From the NCBI GenBank assembly GCA_947475415.1, contig CANJLH010000006.1, forward strand, positions 62,001 through 126,000: a stretch of DNA of 64,000 nt. Reading direction: 5' to 3'. The translations under genes were made by a program, and so were the position numbers. Below are positions 47,417-56,994 of the stretch, in pieces. The notes under the pieces are model-generated. The model had not been told where the DNA came from. It did no database searches and worked only from the letters and a program-made list of their open reading frames with translations. This stretch comes from Caulobacteraceae bacterium (GTDB taxonomy: Bacteria > Pseudomonadota > Alphaproteobacteria > Caulobacterales > Caulobacteraceae). The stretch's first letter is position 1. Every line of letters begins with the position of its first letter.

Positions 47417-47432
47417 GCAACGATTGCGCCAA
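47417..47432 (-). promoter_or_regulatory. Sigma-54 promoter for fliK-flgD-flgE
   Basis: On the minus strand TTGGCGC-AATCG-TTGC has GG and GC ten bases apart, as sigma-54 (RpoN) requires, and lies 63 bp before fliK. Hook genes in Caulobacter are sigma-54/FlbD controlled, which agrees. Confidence 0.75.
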
Positions 47433-47570
47433 ACGCCTGGAAACTCTTCAACTTATTGTTTTAATTTCTATTTTTCTCTTGCGTCACCCGATGCGAACTC
47501 GGGACCGCGGCGGATTTTGCCGGGCGCCTTGTGGCCGGTGGGTCGTCCCTGCCGGGGTGAGGCCGAGCAT

Positions 47571-47586
47571 TTGGCGCCGCTCTTGC
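47571..47586 (+). promoter_or_regulatory. Sigma-54 promoter for flgK-flgL
   Basis: TTGGCGC-CGCTC-TTGC, with GG-N10-GC spacing, reads toward flgK, which starts 147 bp further on. It is the mirror partner of the minus-strand site 140 bp away, so one activator region could serve both units. Confidence 0.7.
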
Positions 47587-47677
47587 GCATCAATTCGCAC
47601 AGACCAACGGCTCCGCACGGGACCACTTTGAAAATGAACGGTTTTTTTGAACACCTTGCGCGCGTGTTCACCTTGTT

Positions 47678-47696
47678 CCCGGCAGAATTCGCCGGG
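47678..47696. promoter_or_regulatory. Dyad in the flgK leader
   Basis: CCCGGCAGAATTCGCCGGG: 6-bp arms around seven bases. Related TTGCCGGG-type half sites occur near 47517, 47550 and 47711. Such elements may be FlbD/ftr-type sites, which in Caulobacter can lie downstream of flagellar promoters. Assignment not certain. Confidence 0.4.
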
Positions 47697-47732
47697 GCGG
47701 CAGGCGCACCTTGCCGGGTGGGAGGCTAAATC

Positions 47733-49835
47733 ATGTCTCTATCGGTCGCACTGAGCTCCGCCACGTCGGGCCTGATGGCCGCCCAGGCTGGGCTGCGGAC
47801 GGTCTCGGACAACATCGCCAACGTCAACACACCCGGCTATGTGCGCAAGATCCTGGATCAGAGCCACCTGGCTCTGGCCGGCGCAGGGGCCGGGGTCACA
47901 GTCAATGGTGTCAAGCGGGTCACCGATCAATACCTGCAGTTCGCCAGCCTCACAGCCTCCGGCGAGGCGTCGCGGTGGAACGCGATGTCGCAATATCTCG
48001 ACAACGCCCAGGGTCTTTTCGGTGATCCGTCCAGCGAGAACTTCTTTTTCAGCCGCCTGGACAATGTCTGGTCGTCCTTCGCCGCCGCCGCCAACGACCC
48101 CTCCTCCAACCTCGCGCGCACGCAGGCGATCTTCAATCTGCAGGACTTCTTCGGCGAGGCCACGCGGATCAATGACCAGCTCAACGACATCGGCAAGAAC
48201 CTGGACACGCAGATCAGCGCCGATGTGAACAGCGCCAATGACCTGTTGTCGCAGATTGACAAGCTGAACATCGATATCAGCCGCGCCTCCCTTTCCGGCG
48301 CGGACGCTTCCGGATCTCAGAACATCCAGAGCGGCCTGATCGAACAGCTCTCCAAGCTGGTCAATGTGCGGGTCCTCAACCGCACGGACGGCGGCGTCAC
48401 CCTACGTTCCGCCGAAGGGGTGCTGCTCGCAGGCGGCGGCGCGGCGAAGCTGGTGTACAATCGCACCGACTCCACCCGCGGTTATATTTCCGCCGAACCA
48501 GCGGACGGCGTGGGGTCCGCCCAGCCGATAACCGTCAACTCCGGCGAACTGCGCGGACTTCTCGACCTGCGGGACAATGAGCTGCCCAAGATGTCGGATC
48601 AGCTCGGTGAATTCGTCACCCGTGCGGCCGATCAGGTCAACGCCGCCCATAACGCCTCGGCGGCCTATCCGGCGCCGGCCTCGCTCACCGGCCGCGACAT
48701 CGGTCAGACCTCGGCGACAGCGTTCAGCAACTTCACCGGTCAGGCCAGCGTGGCGATCGTCAACCCCGCCGGGGTCGTTCAGCGCAAGGTGGCCATCGAC
48801 TTCACCGCCGGAACCCTCAGCATAGACGGCGGCGCAGCGGCGAGCTTCCTGCCGGCCTCCAATCTGGCGACGGCCCTCAACACCGCTCTGGGCGCATTCG
48901 GCGCAGCTTCCTTCAACAACGGCGTGTTTTCGCTGACTGCGGCGGGCGGCGCGGGCGTGGCCATCGACGAAGGCACGTCAAGCAAGGCTGGCAAGGGGTT
49001 CTCGCACTTCTTCGGCCTCAATGACCTGATCAATTCCGACGGCATCACCAACTACGACACCGGCCTCACCGCCGCCGATCCGCACGGGTTCGTGGCGGGC
49101 GATGTGATTAAGTTGAGCCTCGCCTACCCAGATGGGCGGCCAATCAACACATTATCCATCCCGGTTCCGGCTGCGCCCAATATGAGCGACCTGCTGGCGT
49201 CCCTGAACAGCACGACCACGGGGGTCGGTCTCTACGGCCAGTTTGCGTTGGACGCCCGCGGCGCCCTGGCGTTCACGGCCTTCTCGCCCACCAACGCCTC
49301 CGTGTCAGTGCTGGAAGACAACACCCAGCATGGCGTGGGCGGGCCCTCGATCAGCCAGCTGTTTGGCCTGGGCGTCACCGAGCGTTCGGCGCGGGCCGGA
49401 CGGTTCAGTGTCGAAACCGCGATCACCTCCGACCCCATGCGGCTGGCGCTGGCCAAGCTGGATCTCAGCGTCCCGTCCGGTCAGCCGTCCCTGCGCGCCG
49501 GCGACGGACGCGGCGCCCTGGCTATGGCCGGGGCAGGCGACAGGCCGATGCAGTTCTCTCCGGCGGGGTCGCTGGGCGTGGTGACCATGAGCTTGACCCG
49601 CTACGCGGCCGAGTTCGGCGGCGCCGTCGGCCGCGGCGCGGCCACCGCGGATGGCCGCATGAACAGCGCCCAGGCCGTGCAGGACGAAGCCAACAACCGG
49701 CTGCAGTCCGTCGAGGGCGTCAACCTCGACGAAGAGCTGGTGCGCCTGACCACCTATCAACAGGCGTTCGGCGCCTCGGCGCGCATGATCCAGGCGGCGA
49801 AGGACATGTTCGACGTCCTCGCCCAAATCGTCTGA
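47733..49835 (+). CDS. flgK: Flagellar hook-associated protein FlgK (HAP1)
   Basis: 700 residues. Joins the hook to the filament. N-terminal rod/hook motif (ALSSATSGLMAAQAGLRTVS, then DNIANVNTPGYVRKIL) and C-terminal motif (GVNLDEELVRLTTYQQAFGA, then SARMIQAAKDMFDVLAQIV) form the coiled core. The variable middle (about 120-600) is surface-exposed. Length is in the upper part of the usual range. GGGAGG is seven bases before the ATG. It is followed by flgL 14 bp later; both are driven from the sigma-54 promoter at 47571. Confidence 0.97.
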   Translation: MSLSVALSSATSGLMAAQAGLRTVSDNIANVNTPGYVRKILDQSHLALAGAGAGVTVNGVKRVTDQYLQFASLTASGEASRWNAMSQYLDNAQGLFGDPSSENFFFSRLDNVWSSFAAAANDPSSNLARTQAIFNLQDFFGEATRINDQLNDIGKNLDTQISADVNSANDLLSQIDKLNIDISRASLSGADASGSQNIQSGLIEQLSKLVNVRVLNRTDGGVTLRSAEGVLLAGGGAAKLVYNRTDSTRGYISAEPADGVGSAQPITVNSGELRGLLDLRDNELPKMSDQLGEFVTRAADQVNAAHNASAAYPAPASLTGRDIGQTSATAFSNFTGQASVAIVNPAGVVQRKVAIDFTAGTLSIDGGAAASFLPASNLATALNTALGAFGAASFNNGVFSLTAAGGAGVAIDEGTSSKAGKGFSHFFGLNDLINSDGITNYDTGLTAADPHGFVAGDVIKLSLAYPDGRPINTLSIPVPAAPNMSDLLASLNSTTTGVGLYGQFALDARGALAFTAFSPTNASVSVLEDNTQHGVGGPSISQLFGLGVTERSARAGRFSVETAITSDPMRLALAKLDLSVPSGQPSLRAGDGRGALAMAGAGDRPMQFSPAGSLGVVTMSLTRYAAEFGGAVGRGAATADGRMNSAQAVQDEANNRLQSVEGVNLDEELVRLTTYQQAFGASARMIQAAKDMFDVLAQIV

Positions 49836-49849
49836 GGGAGCAGAAGCTC

Positions 49850-50782
49850 ATGAATCGCATCTCAACCACCGGAACCTACGCCTCCCTCCTGGCGAACCTC
49901 AGATCCGCTCAGCAACGGCAGTTCGCCGCCAGCGCGCAGGTGGCGACGCAGAAGAATGGTCATGACCTCAAGGGCTTCGCCAAGAACGCCGAGATGCTGA
50001 CCGCCATGCGTTCGGTGCAGGTGCGCGGGGCGGCGTTCCTTGAGCAGAACAAACTGGTGGTCGACAAGCTCACCACCCAGGACACTGCGTTGCGTCAGGT
50101 CGCCGACGCCGCGCAGGGCGCCCGCCAGGCGATCGCCGACGCCCTGGCCAGCGGGCGGGTGGACACCCTGGTGGAAGACATGCAGGCCCAGATGCGCAAT
50201 GCGGTCGATGGGTTGAACGCGCGTTATGGCGGCAAGTACCTTTTCGCTGGCGGCCAGGTGGACACGGCGCCCGTAACGGCGACGTCGCTCTCCGACTTGA
50301 CCGCTCCGGCGACGGTGATCTCCGACTTCTTCAAGAACGACGACTTCCTCGCCCAGAACAAGGTTGATGACGCCACCACGCTCAACACCGGCGTACTGGC
50401 CGACGATGTGGGGACCGGCCTGTTGACGTCTTTCAAGGCCTTCCAGGCGTTCGAAGAGGGCGCGAGCGGTCCTTTCACCGGCGAATTGACCGCCGCCCAA
50501 CGCACATTCCTGGAAGGCCAGCTGGCCAACTGGGATCAGTCGCATCGTGACGTGACCAATATCGCCGGCCGAAATGGCCTGACGCAAAAGCGGCTGGACT
50601 CGGTGAACACCGACCTGGATGCGCGCCAGTCCACGTTGAAGGAGATGATGGGCGGCATCACGGATGTCGACATGGCCACCGCCGTCACCAACCTGCAGTC
50701 GGCGAAAATTTCGGTGGAGGCGTCGGCCCAGGCGCTGGTGGCCATGCAGGACAGCTCCCTGCTCAAACTGCTGCGCGGGTAG
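49850..50782 (+). CDS. flgL: Flagellar hook-associated protein FlgL (HAP3)
   Basis: 310 residues, flagellin-like. The N-terminal coiled-coil (STTGTYASLLANLRSAQQRQ) and the C-terminal coil (TAVTNLQSAKISVEASAQAL, then VAMQDSSLLKLLRG) match FlgL/flagellin ends. NARYGGKYLFAGGQVDTAPV near 120 is a typical FlgL block. It connects FlgK to the filament. GGGAG precedes the ATG. Last gene of the flgK-flgL unit; mnmA starts 33 bp later. Confidence 0.95.
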   Translation: MNRISTTGTYASLLANLRSAQQRQFAASAQVATQKNGHDLKGFAKNAEMLTAMRSVQVRGAAFLEQNKLVVDKLTTQDTALRQVADAAQGARQAIADALASGRVDTLVEDMQAQMRNAVDGLNARYGGKYLFAGGQVDTAPVTATSLSDLTAPATVISDFFKNDDFLAQNKVDDATTLNTGVLADDVGTGLLTSFKAFQAFEEGASGPFTGELTAAQRTFLEGQLANWDQSHRDVTNIAGRNGLTQKRLDSVNTDLDARQSTLKEMMGGITDVDMATAVTNLQSAKISVEASAQALVAMQDSSLLKLLRG

Positions 50783-50815
50783 CTACCGCGGCCAGCCGGG
50801 GCTACATAGTCTCCC

Positions 50816-51958
50816 ATGAGCCAGGCCCTTGGTCTTGATGAAGTGATCCGCGACGCCGTGCGCCTGCCTGTGGGTGCGCGCGTGGTGGCCGCCATGTCCG
50901 GCGGGGTGGATTCCACAGTCACCGCCGCGCTCCTGAAGGGCGCCGGCTACGACGTGGTGGGCGTGACGCTGCAACTCTACGACCACGGGGTCGCCGTTCA
51001 GAAAAAGGGCGCCTGCTGCGCGGGTCAGGACATCCTCGACGCCCGCCAGGCGGCGGCGGCCCTGGGGATCGCCCACTACGTCCTCGACTATGAGAGCCGG
51101 TTCCGCGCCGAGGTGATGGAAGACTTCGCTGACGCCTATCTGCGTGGCGAAACGCCAGTGCCCTGCATCCGCTGTAATCAGACTGTGAAGTTCCGCGATC
51201 TCCTCGACCTCGCCGGCGAACTGGGCGCGGGCGCGATGGCCACCGGCCACTACGTCCGCCGGGCTGAGGGGGCATCGGGACCGCAGCTCCTGCGCGCCGT
51301 CGACCCGGCCCGCGACCAGAGTTATTTCCTGTTCGCAACCACCCGCGCCCAGCTCCAGGGCCTGCGGTTTCCCTTGGGTGGACTGCCGAAGCCGCAAGTG
51401 CGCCGGATCGCCGCGGACCTGGGCCTGAAGGCGGCCGACAAGCCCGACAGCCAGGATATCTGCTTTGTGCCTGAAGGGCGCTACACCACTGTCATTGACC
51501 GTCTGCGCCCGCAGGGTGCGGAGCCCGGTGACATCGTCCATCTCGACGGCCGCGTGCTTGGCCGCCACGAAGGCGTCACCCGCTACACCATCGGCCAGAG
51601 GCGGGGCCTGAACGTCGCCGTTGGCGATCCGCTGTTCGTTGTGCGCATCGATGCTGCGGCGCGCCAGGTGATCGTGGGCCCCCGTGACGCGCTCGCCATG
51701 CGGCGCATCAGCCTGAAGGAAACCAACTGGCTGGGAGACGAGCCGACCATCGTGGATGCCGCTGATGCCGGCAGGCCGGTCCTGGCGCGGGTTCGCTCAA
51801 CCCGCGAGCCGGTTGCGGGACGACTCGCGGCCGGTGGTGACGTCGTGCTGGACGCGCCTGAGGAGGGGGTCGCCCCTGGCCAGGCCTGCGTGCTCTATGC
51901 GCCGGAGCGGCCGGAACGGGTGCTTGGCGGCGGGTTCATCACCGCGGCATCGGCCTGA
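50816..51958 (+). CDS. mnmA: tRNA-uridine 2-sulfurtransferase MnmA
   Basis: 380 residues. Makes the 2-thiouridine at position 34 of Lys, Glu and Gln tRNAs, using ATP and sulfur relayed from IscS. The PP-loop [20 protein letters not shown] binds ATP near residue 23; catalytic cysteines are Cys117 (PVPCIRCN) and Cys216 ([11 protein letters not shown]). The C-terminal beta-barrel (about 285-375) binds tRNA. It lies 33 bp after flgL but is functionally unrelated. Confidence 0.98.
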   Translation: MSQALGLDEVIRDAVRLPVGARVVAAMSGGVDSTVTAALLKGAGYDVVGVTLQLYDHGVAVQKKGACCAGQDILDARQAAAALGIAHYVLDYESRFRAEVMEDFADAYLRGETPVPCIRCNQTVKFRDLLDLAGELGAGAMATGHYVRRAEGASGPQLLRAVDPARDQSYFLFATTRAQLQGLRFPLGGLPKPQVRRIAADLGLKAADKPDSQDICFVPEGRYTTVIDRLRPQGAEPGDIVHLDGRVLGRHEGVTRYTIGQRRGLNVAVGDPLFVVRIDAAARQVIVGPRDALAMRRISLKETNWLGDEPTIVDAADAGRPVLARVRSTREPVAGRLAAGGDVVLDAPEEGVAPGQACVLYAPERPERVLGGGFITAASA

Positions 51959-51961
51959 ACC

Positions 51962-52555
51962 CTATTTCTTGGCGCCGCCGCCTGACGCGGCCGCCATGTC
52001 CATCATGTTGATCTTCATGCCGTTGCCGAGGTCAATGTCGCCCGGCTTGGCGCCCGCCGGACAGGGACCCTGCCAGGTCGCCTGCAGGGTCATCTTGTGG
52101 ACGCCATTCATATGCGCCGCCCCCGCTCCGACGGTCGAGGACTCCATAGTCATTGAATAGGCGGTGTTGAAGTCGCCGCGAGCGACTCCCTTGGTGGTGG
52201 TGACGCCGCCTGAACCCATGTCGCACTGGGATTCAACCGTCCACGATCCGTCCGCGTTGCGCGTGATCGAGGAGCGGGCGCAGCGGTCCCGGGTCATTTG
52301 TTGGCCCCAGAATCCCACGGCGTCTTCCACCGCCGCGTCCGTGCAGATGCTGCTCTTCTGGGTCATGCCCGGAATGGTCATCGTCTGGACCCACAGACCG
52401 GGCTTGCGCTTGGGCGGCGTTGCAGGCGCGACCACCGCGCTCGCGGACGCCTGGGCGGCAGGTTGGTCGGCCGAAGCGGCGCCCTCCTGTTTCCGACTGC
52501 AGCCGGCAAGGGCGGTTGCGGCGCAAAGGGCGAGACATACGGCGCGGCGGATCAT
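51962..52555 (-). CDS. DUF3617 lipoprotein
   Basis: 197 residues from the ATG at 52555. Lipoprotein signal with lipobox LAGC near residue 18, a short Ala-rich spacer, then a DUF3617 domain beginning RKPGLWVQTMTIPGM, with paired cysteines (SSICTDAAVEDAV and MTRDRCARSS). The Cys pair probably forms a disulfide in the periplasm. Function unknown. It ends 3 bp from the mnmA stop (convergent). Confidence 0.85.
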   Translation of the reverse strand: MIRRAVCLALCAATALAGCSRKQEGAASADQPAAQASASAVVAPATPPKRKPGLWVQTMTIPGMTQKSSICTDAAVEDAVGFWGQQMTRDRCARSSITRNADGSWTVESQCDMGSGGVTTTKGVARGDFNTAYSMTMESSTVGAGAAHMNGVHKMTLQATWQGPCPAGAKPGDIDLGNGMKINMMDMAAASGGGAKK

Positions 52556-52635
52556 GGTCGTGACCTTTCCTGTTGACGCTGAAAGCCTAACCGGGATCAA
52601 ACCGCCGGGCGAGACCACTTCGCCGGGAGACGCCC

Positions 52636-52905
52636 ATGAGCGTGCTGCGCAACAAAACGTCGGACTGACGCTACGAGATGGACGAGGCGGGCCACACGTC
52701 CTTCGTGCGCTACCGCCTGGCTGGAAAGCAGCTCTACATTGATCATGTGGAGAGCCCGCCTGCCCTGCGCGGCTCCGGCGCCGCCGGGCGTCTGATGTCC
52801 GCCGTGGCTCAGGACGCCCGGGCGCAGGGATTCAAGGTCACTCCGGTCTGCGGATATGCCGCGCGGTGGTTCCGCCGTAACCCGCACCCGGACTTGACGC
52901 CATAG
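52636..52905 (+). pseudogene. YidJ/COG2388-type small GNAT N-acetyltransferase interrupted by in-frame TGA
   Basis: The full frame would be 89 codons starting at the ATG 52636 (MSVLRNKTSD), but codon 11 is TGA at 52666-52668. Translation could restart at the ATG 52678, three codons after the TGA, giving 75 residues. The rest is a GNAT core: AGHTSFVRYRLAGKQLYIDH, then VESPPALRGSGAAGRLMSAV (acetyl-CoA loop R-G-S-G-A-A) and PVCGYAARWFRRNP near the end. The ten residues before TGA fit the usual family start (N at position 6, then RYE before the GHT motif), so the stop replaces a coding position rather than lying in a leader. Either a nonsense change with restart or a sequencing error. Confidence 0.7.
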
Positions 52906-53190
52906 CTACGCCCGCTTGGTGATGGCTTCCAGGGTCAGGGCCCGGGCCCCGCAATCATCGGCCAGCCGTCGGGCCACGTCACGGACGCCGGCAGGATAGG
53001 CTTCGCCGCCCTGCGCGATGTCTGAAGCCAAATTCTCCAGCGAGATCAGGGCCCCCTGCAGGGCAAGGATATGCTCCCGCGCCAGGGTGCGAGCTTCGGT
53101 CTGCAGCCGGCAACCACGTTCCGAGAGAGATTCGGCGCGTCCGTCGGCTGTGAGGGTGTTGTTTGCGACGATGGCGAGCGTGGGCGACAT
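52906..53190 (-). CDS. Hypothetical helical protein
   Basis: 94 residues from the ATG at 53190, preceded by GGAGAAAGC; an earlier ATG at 53268 with GGGAG upstream would add 26 residues of different composition. The sequence is almost all predicted helix (ESLSERGCRLQTEARTLARE, then ILALQGALISLENLASDIAQ) with one Cys in each half. No signal peptide or membrane segment. No family recognised; it may be a small regulatory or scaffold protein. Convergent with the interrupted acetyltransferase: their stop codons directly adjoin. Confidence 0.6.
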   Translation of the reverse strand: MSPTLAIVANNTLTADGRAESLSERGCRLQTEARTLAREHILALQGALISLENLASDIAQGGEAYPAGVRDVARRLADDCGARALTLEAITKRA

Positions 53191-53663
53191 GGAGCTTTCT
53201 CCAGCTTCCGACTTTCCGACCGGCGCCCGGGCCCCCGATGGGCCCTTGTACAGCGGCGTTCGTTCCATTTTCTCAGACTCCCGATTTGGGGCAGAGTTCC
53301 CTGGACGCTTCATTTTTTGGGCCAACTTCAAGTGGCGCCATCAGAAGCCCAGGTTGTACCGCCAGCACGGGCCTTATTTCCGCAACGCACCTAGAGCGTG
53401 TTAGTTTCAGATGGGTCCCCTTCACCGGTCATCCCGGCAATGGCCAAAGACATCAAACTGGCCGTAATTGAGACCGTCTCCCGTAAGGGGCGAAGGCGCG
53501 TGTAAGCCTAATGCTGGGTTGAATGGATGTTGAACGCACGATCCCACCAAGTCTAACCCGCACCTAACGGCTTGCATTCCAGGCCGAGCCGTCCCACCCA
53601 TGCCGCAGCGGGCCAAGGAGACGGAAACTGGCGCAGGAATCGAGACGCCACCAGGCGAGGCCG
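53191..53663. other. Intergenic region, no gene recognised
   Basis: 473 bp between divergent genes. Contains the possible N-terminal extension of the hypothetical protein on the minus strand (to 53268), and near 53392-53420 a stretch AGAGCGTGTTAGTTTCAGAT resembling intergenic AGAGC-type repeats common in alphaproteobacteria. A 21-codon frame at 53440 (MAKDIKLAVIE...) has no support. No terminator or RNA gene seen. Confidence 0.4.
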
Positions 53664-54395
53664 TTGGCCACGAAGGCGGTGGTGGATACGGCGGTGGGGT
53701 TGATCCGCGCCGCAGGCGCCGTTGCGCGCCCCGCATATCTGGCGGTCGCGGTTCTGTGGCCAGTGAGTGTCGCGCTGACCGTGCGCTTTGCTCCCATGGA
53801 AAAGGTGGCCAAGGGTGACCCGACGTCGATCGCCGTGATGATCCTTGCGGCGATCCTTCCGGCAATCGCCGGCGCCCTGGCGACACGCACCCTCTTGGGC
53901 GCGGCGAAGCCCTGGCGGCTGGACAGCGGCCTGGCGGCCTATGTGGCGATCGAGGCCGGCATGGCGCTCGCCTGGGACCGATTGTTCGCCCTCGGCGGCC
54001 TGGAAGAGGGGGCCAAGGCGGTGCAGTTGCCGCCCTTGACCGCCATCACCCTGTTCGTTGGCGCGCTGGGCCTGGTGCTCGCCACGCTCTACTGGCAGCT
54101 CTGGCCCGTGGGCCGCGTCATGGGTGACCGCACCATGACGCCCATGCGCTCGGTGCAACAGATGGTGGGCGCGGTGGGCGCCTCGATCCTTGCCAGTCTG
54201 CTGCTGGCCGGCGCGGCCGGCTTCCTGATGGCCGCCTTCGCGGCCGCCGTCGCTCAGACGCTCGGCGCCAGCGATGAGACCGCCGTGATCATCCTTTCCG
54301 TCGCCCTGACGCCGGCCCAGATCCTCGGCCTGGCGGTGACGGCGGCGGTCTGGCGGTTGCGGAACGGCGCGCAGGTGGATCAGGTTTTCGACTGA
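53664..54395 (+). CDS. Hypothetical multi-span membrane protein
   Basis: 243 residues from a TTG with GCGAGG nearby. About six hydrophobic segments ([95 protein letters not shown]). No family recognised; resembles small transporters or permease-like proteins only in hydrophobicity. It precedes the sugar-dehydrogenase gene on the same strand with a 22-bp gap, so the two are likely co-transcribed. Confidence 0.7.
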   Translation: MATKAVVDTAVGLIRAAGAVARPAYLAVAVLWPVSVALTVRFAPMEKVAKGDPTSIAVMILAAILPAIAGALATRTLLGAAKPWRLDSGLAAYVAIEAGMALAWDRLFALGGLEEGAKAVQLPPLTAITLFVGALGLVLATLYWQLWPVGRVMGDRTMTPMRSVQQMVGAVGASILASLLLAGAAGFLMAAFAAAVAQTLGASDETAVIILSVALTPAQILGLAVTAAVWRLRNGAQVDQVFD

Positions 54396-54417
54396 ATTGG
54401 GCGAAAGGCGCGGTGAC

Positions 54418-55755
54418 ATGCGGCTGACGACGAAAGTACTGCTCGGCGTGCTGGTGATCGTCGCGGCGGTGAAAGCCTATGTGATTCTGGCGCCGAAGGA
54501 GGCCGCCAAGGTCCCGATCGCCGCGGGTTATGGACCTGAACCAAGACTGCCGCCGCCGCGCCGGTCGCTGCTTCCCACCGTCAATCCCGCGCAGGCCGTA
54601 GGCTGGCCCAAGGGCGCCGCGCCCACCCCCGCGGCGGGCCTGGCGGTAGCGCAGTTCGCCGGCGGTCTGGATCACCCGCGCCGGATCTACCGGCTGCCGA
54701 ACGGCGACGTGCTGGTCGCCGAGACCAACAGCCAGCCACCGCCCAAGGCGGCGAAGAAAAGCTTCACCCAGATCGTCGCACGGCTGGTGATGGGCCGGGC
54801 CGGCGCGGCCGCAGCCAGCCCCGACCGGATCACGCGCCTGGTGGACGCGGACGGTGACGGTGTCGCCGAAAACCGCAGCCTGTTCCTCGGGGGCCTGCGT
54901 TCGCCCTTCGGCATGGCCCTGGTCGGCGAGCGACTTTATGTGGCGAATACCGACGCGGTGCTGGCCTTTCCCTATGTGCCGGGCGCGACCAGGATCGACG
55001 GGCCGGGGGAGAAGATCGCCGACCTGCCCGCGGGGCCGCTCAACCGCCATTGGACCAAGGACCTGGTCGCCTCGCCGGACGGAACCCGGCTCTACGTCTC
55101 CGTGGGCTCCACCAGCAACGTCGGCGAGAACGGCCCGGCGGCGGAGGTCAACCGCGCCGCCGTGCTGGAGATCGACCTGAAGACCCGCAAGGTCCGGCCC
55201 TTCGCCACCGGCCTGCGCAATCCCAACGGCCTGGCTTGGAACCCTGAGAGCGGCGCCCTGTGGGCGGTGGTCAATGAGCGCGACCTGCTGGGCTCCGACC
55301 TCGTGCCCGACTACATGACCTCGCTCAGAGACGGCGGCTTTTACGGATGGCCCTACAGCTACTTCGGCGGCCATGTGGATACGCGGGTCAGGCCGCCGCG
55401 CCCCGACCTGGTCGCCCGGGCGATCCGGCCCGACTATGCTTTGGGGCCGCACACCGCATCGCTGGGGCTGGTGTTCGACACCGGCGGCCTGTTCGGTCCG
55501 GCCTTCGCCAACGGCGCCTTCATCGGCCAGCACGGCTCATGGAACCGCCGACCGCACAGCGGCTACAAGGTGGTGTTCGTCCCGTTTCACGACGGCCATC
55601 CGGCCGGGCCGACCCGCAATGTGCTGTCCGGTTTCCTCAACGCCCAGGGCCAGGCCCAGGGCCGGCCGGTGGGCGTGACCCTGGACCGCGCCGGCGCCCT
55701 GCTGGTGGCCGACGACGTGGGTGGCAGGATCTGGCGTGTGACCCCGGCGCGCTGA
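54418..55755 (+). CDS. PQQ-dependent sugar (sorbosone-type) dehydrogenase
   Basis: 445 residues with an N-terminal membrane anchor ([20 protein letters not shown]). The remainder is a six-bladed propeller of the glucose/sorbosone dehydrogenase family: [60 protein letters not shown] and [20 protein letters not shown]. It likely oxidises aldoses in the periplasm using PQQ; no PQQ-synthesis gene lies nearby. The ATG at 54418 is preferred to a TTG seven codons upstream. It follows the hypothetical membrane protein. Confidence 0.86.
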   Translation: MRLTTKVLLGVLVIVAAVKAYVILAPKEAAKVPIAAGYGPEPRLPPPRRSLLPTVNPAQAVGWPKGAAPTPAAGLAVAQFAGGLDHPRRIYRLPNGDVLVAETNSQPPPKAAKKSFTQIVARLVMGRAGAAAASPDRITRLVDADGDGVAENRSLFLGGLRSPFGMALVGERLYVANTDAVLAFPYVPGATRIDGPGEKIADLPAGPLNRHWTKDLVASPDGTRLYVSVGSTSNVGENGPAAEVNRAAVLEIDLKTRKVRPFATGLRNPNGLAWNPESGALWAVVNERDLLGSDLVPDYMTSLRDGGFYGWPYSYFGGHVDTRVRPPRPDLVARAIRPDYALGPHTASLGLVFDTGGLFGPAFANGAFIGQHGSWNRRPHSGYKVVFVPFHDGHPAGPTRNVLSGFLNAQGQAQGRPVGVTLDRAGALLVADDVGGRIWRVTPAR

Positions 55756-55764
55756 CCCTCGAAC

Positions 55765-56994
55765 TCAGGCCTTGTCCCAGACCAGGTCCAGCCGGCTAAC
55801 CCCGAACACCCCGATCCCGTGGGTCACCGGCGTCGTCCCCGGCTTCACCCGGAACGGCGGCACGCGGTTGAGCCAGGTCTCCAGGGCGATGCGCAGTTCG
55901 CGCCTGGCCAGGTGCGAACCCACGCAGCGGTGCGGGCCGGCGGCGAAGGTGATGTGGCTGACCTTCTCACGGCGCAGGTCGATCTTGTCAGGGTTCGCGA
56001 ACTCCGCGCCGTCGCGGCCCGCCAGCATGGTCCCCAGCGTAACCAGGTCGCCGGCCTTCATCTGCACGCCGTGGAATTCTACGTCCCGGGTGACCTTGCG
56101 GCCGCTGACCACGATCGGATAGGCGCGCATCAGTTCCTCGATGGCGTTGGGGATCAGGTCCGGCTCGTCGCGCAGCATCTGCTGGTCGGCGGGATGCTCG
56201 GCCAGGTGCTTGAACATGAAGCCCAGCATGGAGGCCACGGTGTCCAGGCCCGCCGCATAGAGCAGGATGGCGATCCCCAGCGCCTCATCGTCGTTCACCG
56301 CCCGCCCGTCGATCTGGGCGGTGGCCACATAGCTGATCACGTCGTCAGCGGGATTGGCCCGGCGTTCGATGATCTTGGCCCGCAGATAATCGATGATGTT
56401 GCGGGCGCCCCGCTGGCGACCTTCCATGGTCAGGCTGTGCAAGAGGTCGTTTTCCCAATCGACGAAGTTCGCCGTCTGGTCGAGGGGCAGGCCGAACATC
56501 TGCAGGAAGATCTGGATCGGGTAGACCCCGGCGAAATCCTCGGAGAATTCCACCTCGCCTTTGGCCAGCGCCTTGTCCACCAGCTGGTTGGCCAGCACCT
56601 CGATCTGCTCCTCCAGGACCTTCATCCGCGCCGGCGCGAAGATCGGATTGAGCAGCATGCGCCAGCCGGCGTGGTGCGGCGGATCGGCCTCCAGGGGCAA
56701 CAGCGCCCAGGTCTCGCCCACCAGGGCGGAGAAGTTGGCGTTCTCATGGCTCGAGAACAGCACGGCGTCCTGATAGACCTCGCGGATCAGGTCATGGGTG
56801 GTGACGACCCAGGCGCCCACATCGCGCCGAACCCCGAGCGCATAGAATATCTCTGGCCCGCCGCGCACGGCGTCGGCCGCGGCCTGGACCGCATCCACCT
56901 CGACCCCCGGCAGGGCCTCGAACTGAAAGTCGCGCACCAGATAGGCGGGTACGTGGGGGGGAATTTCAAAGGCGGCGGGGGCCGATCCGTCCAT
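55765..56994 (-). CDS. Cytochrome P450 monooxygenase
   Basis: 409 residues, soluble bacterial type. Heme-binding Cys357 in FAAGPHRCVGSHLARREL; I-helix oxygen-activation motif AAGLDTVASML near 240; ExxR in EELMRAYP near 290; and the aromatic PDKIDLRREKV before the heme. AAGGAG sits seven bases before the ATG. No ferredoxin or reductase gene is adjacent, so electron partners are elsewhere. Substrate unknown. Convergent with the sugar-dehydrogenase gene (9 bp). Confidence 0.96.
   Translation of the reverse strand: MDGSAPAAFEIPPHVPAYLVRDFQFEALPGVEVDAVQAAADAVRGGPEIFYALGVRRDVGAWVVTTHDLIREVYQDAVLFSSHENANFSALVGETWALLPLEADPPHHAGWRMLLNPIFAPARMKVLEEQIEVLANQLVDKALAKGEVEFSEDFAGVYPIQIFLQMFGLPLDQTANFVDWENDLLHSLTMEGRQRGARNIIDYLRAKIIERRANPADDVISYVATAQIDGRAVNDDEALGIAILLYAAGLDTVASMLGFMFKHLAEHPADQQMLRDEPDLIPNAIEELMRAYPIVVSGRKVTRDVEFHGVQMKAGDLVTLGTMLAGRDGAEFANPDKIDLRREKVSHITFAAGPHRCVGSHLARRELRIALETWLNRVPPFRVKPGTTPVTHGIGVFGVSRLDLVWDKA

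Noticed and set aside
53440-53505. 21-codon peptide starting MAKDIK
   Set aside because: Too short, no ribosome site and no conserved feature visible.
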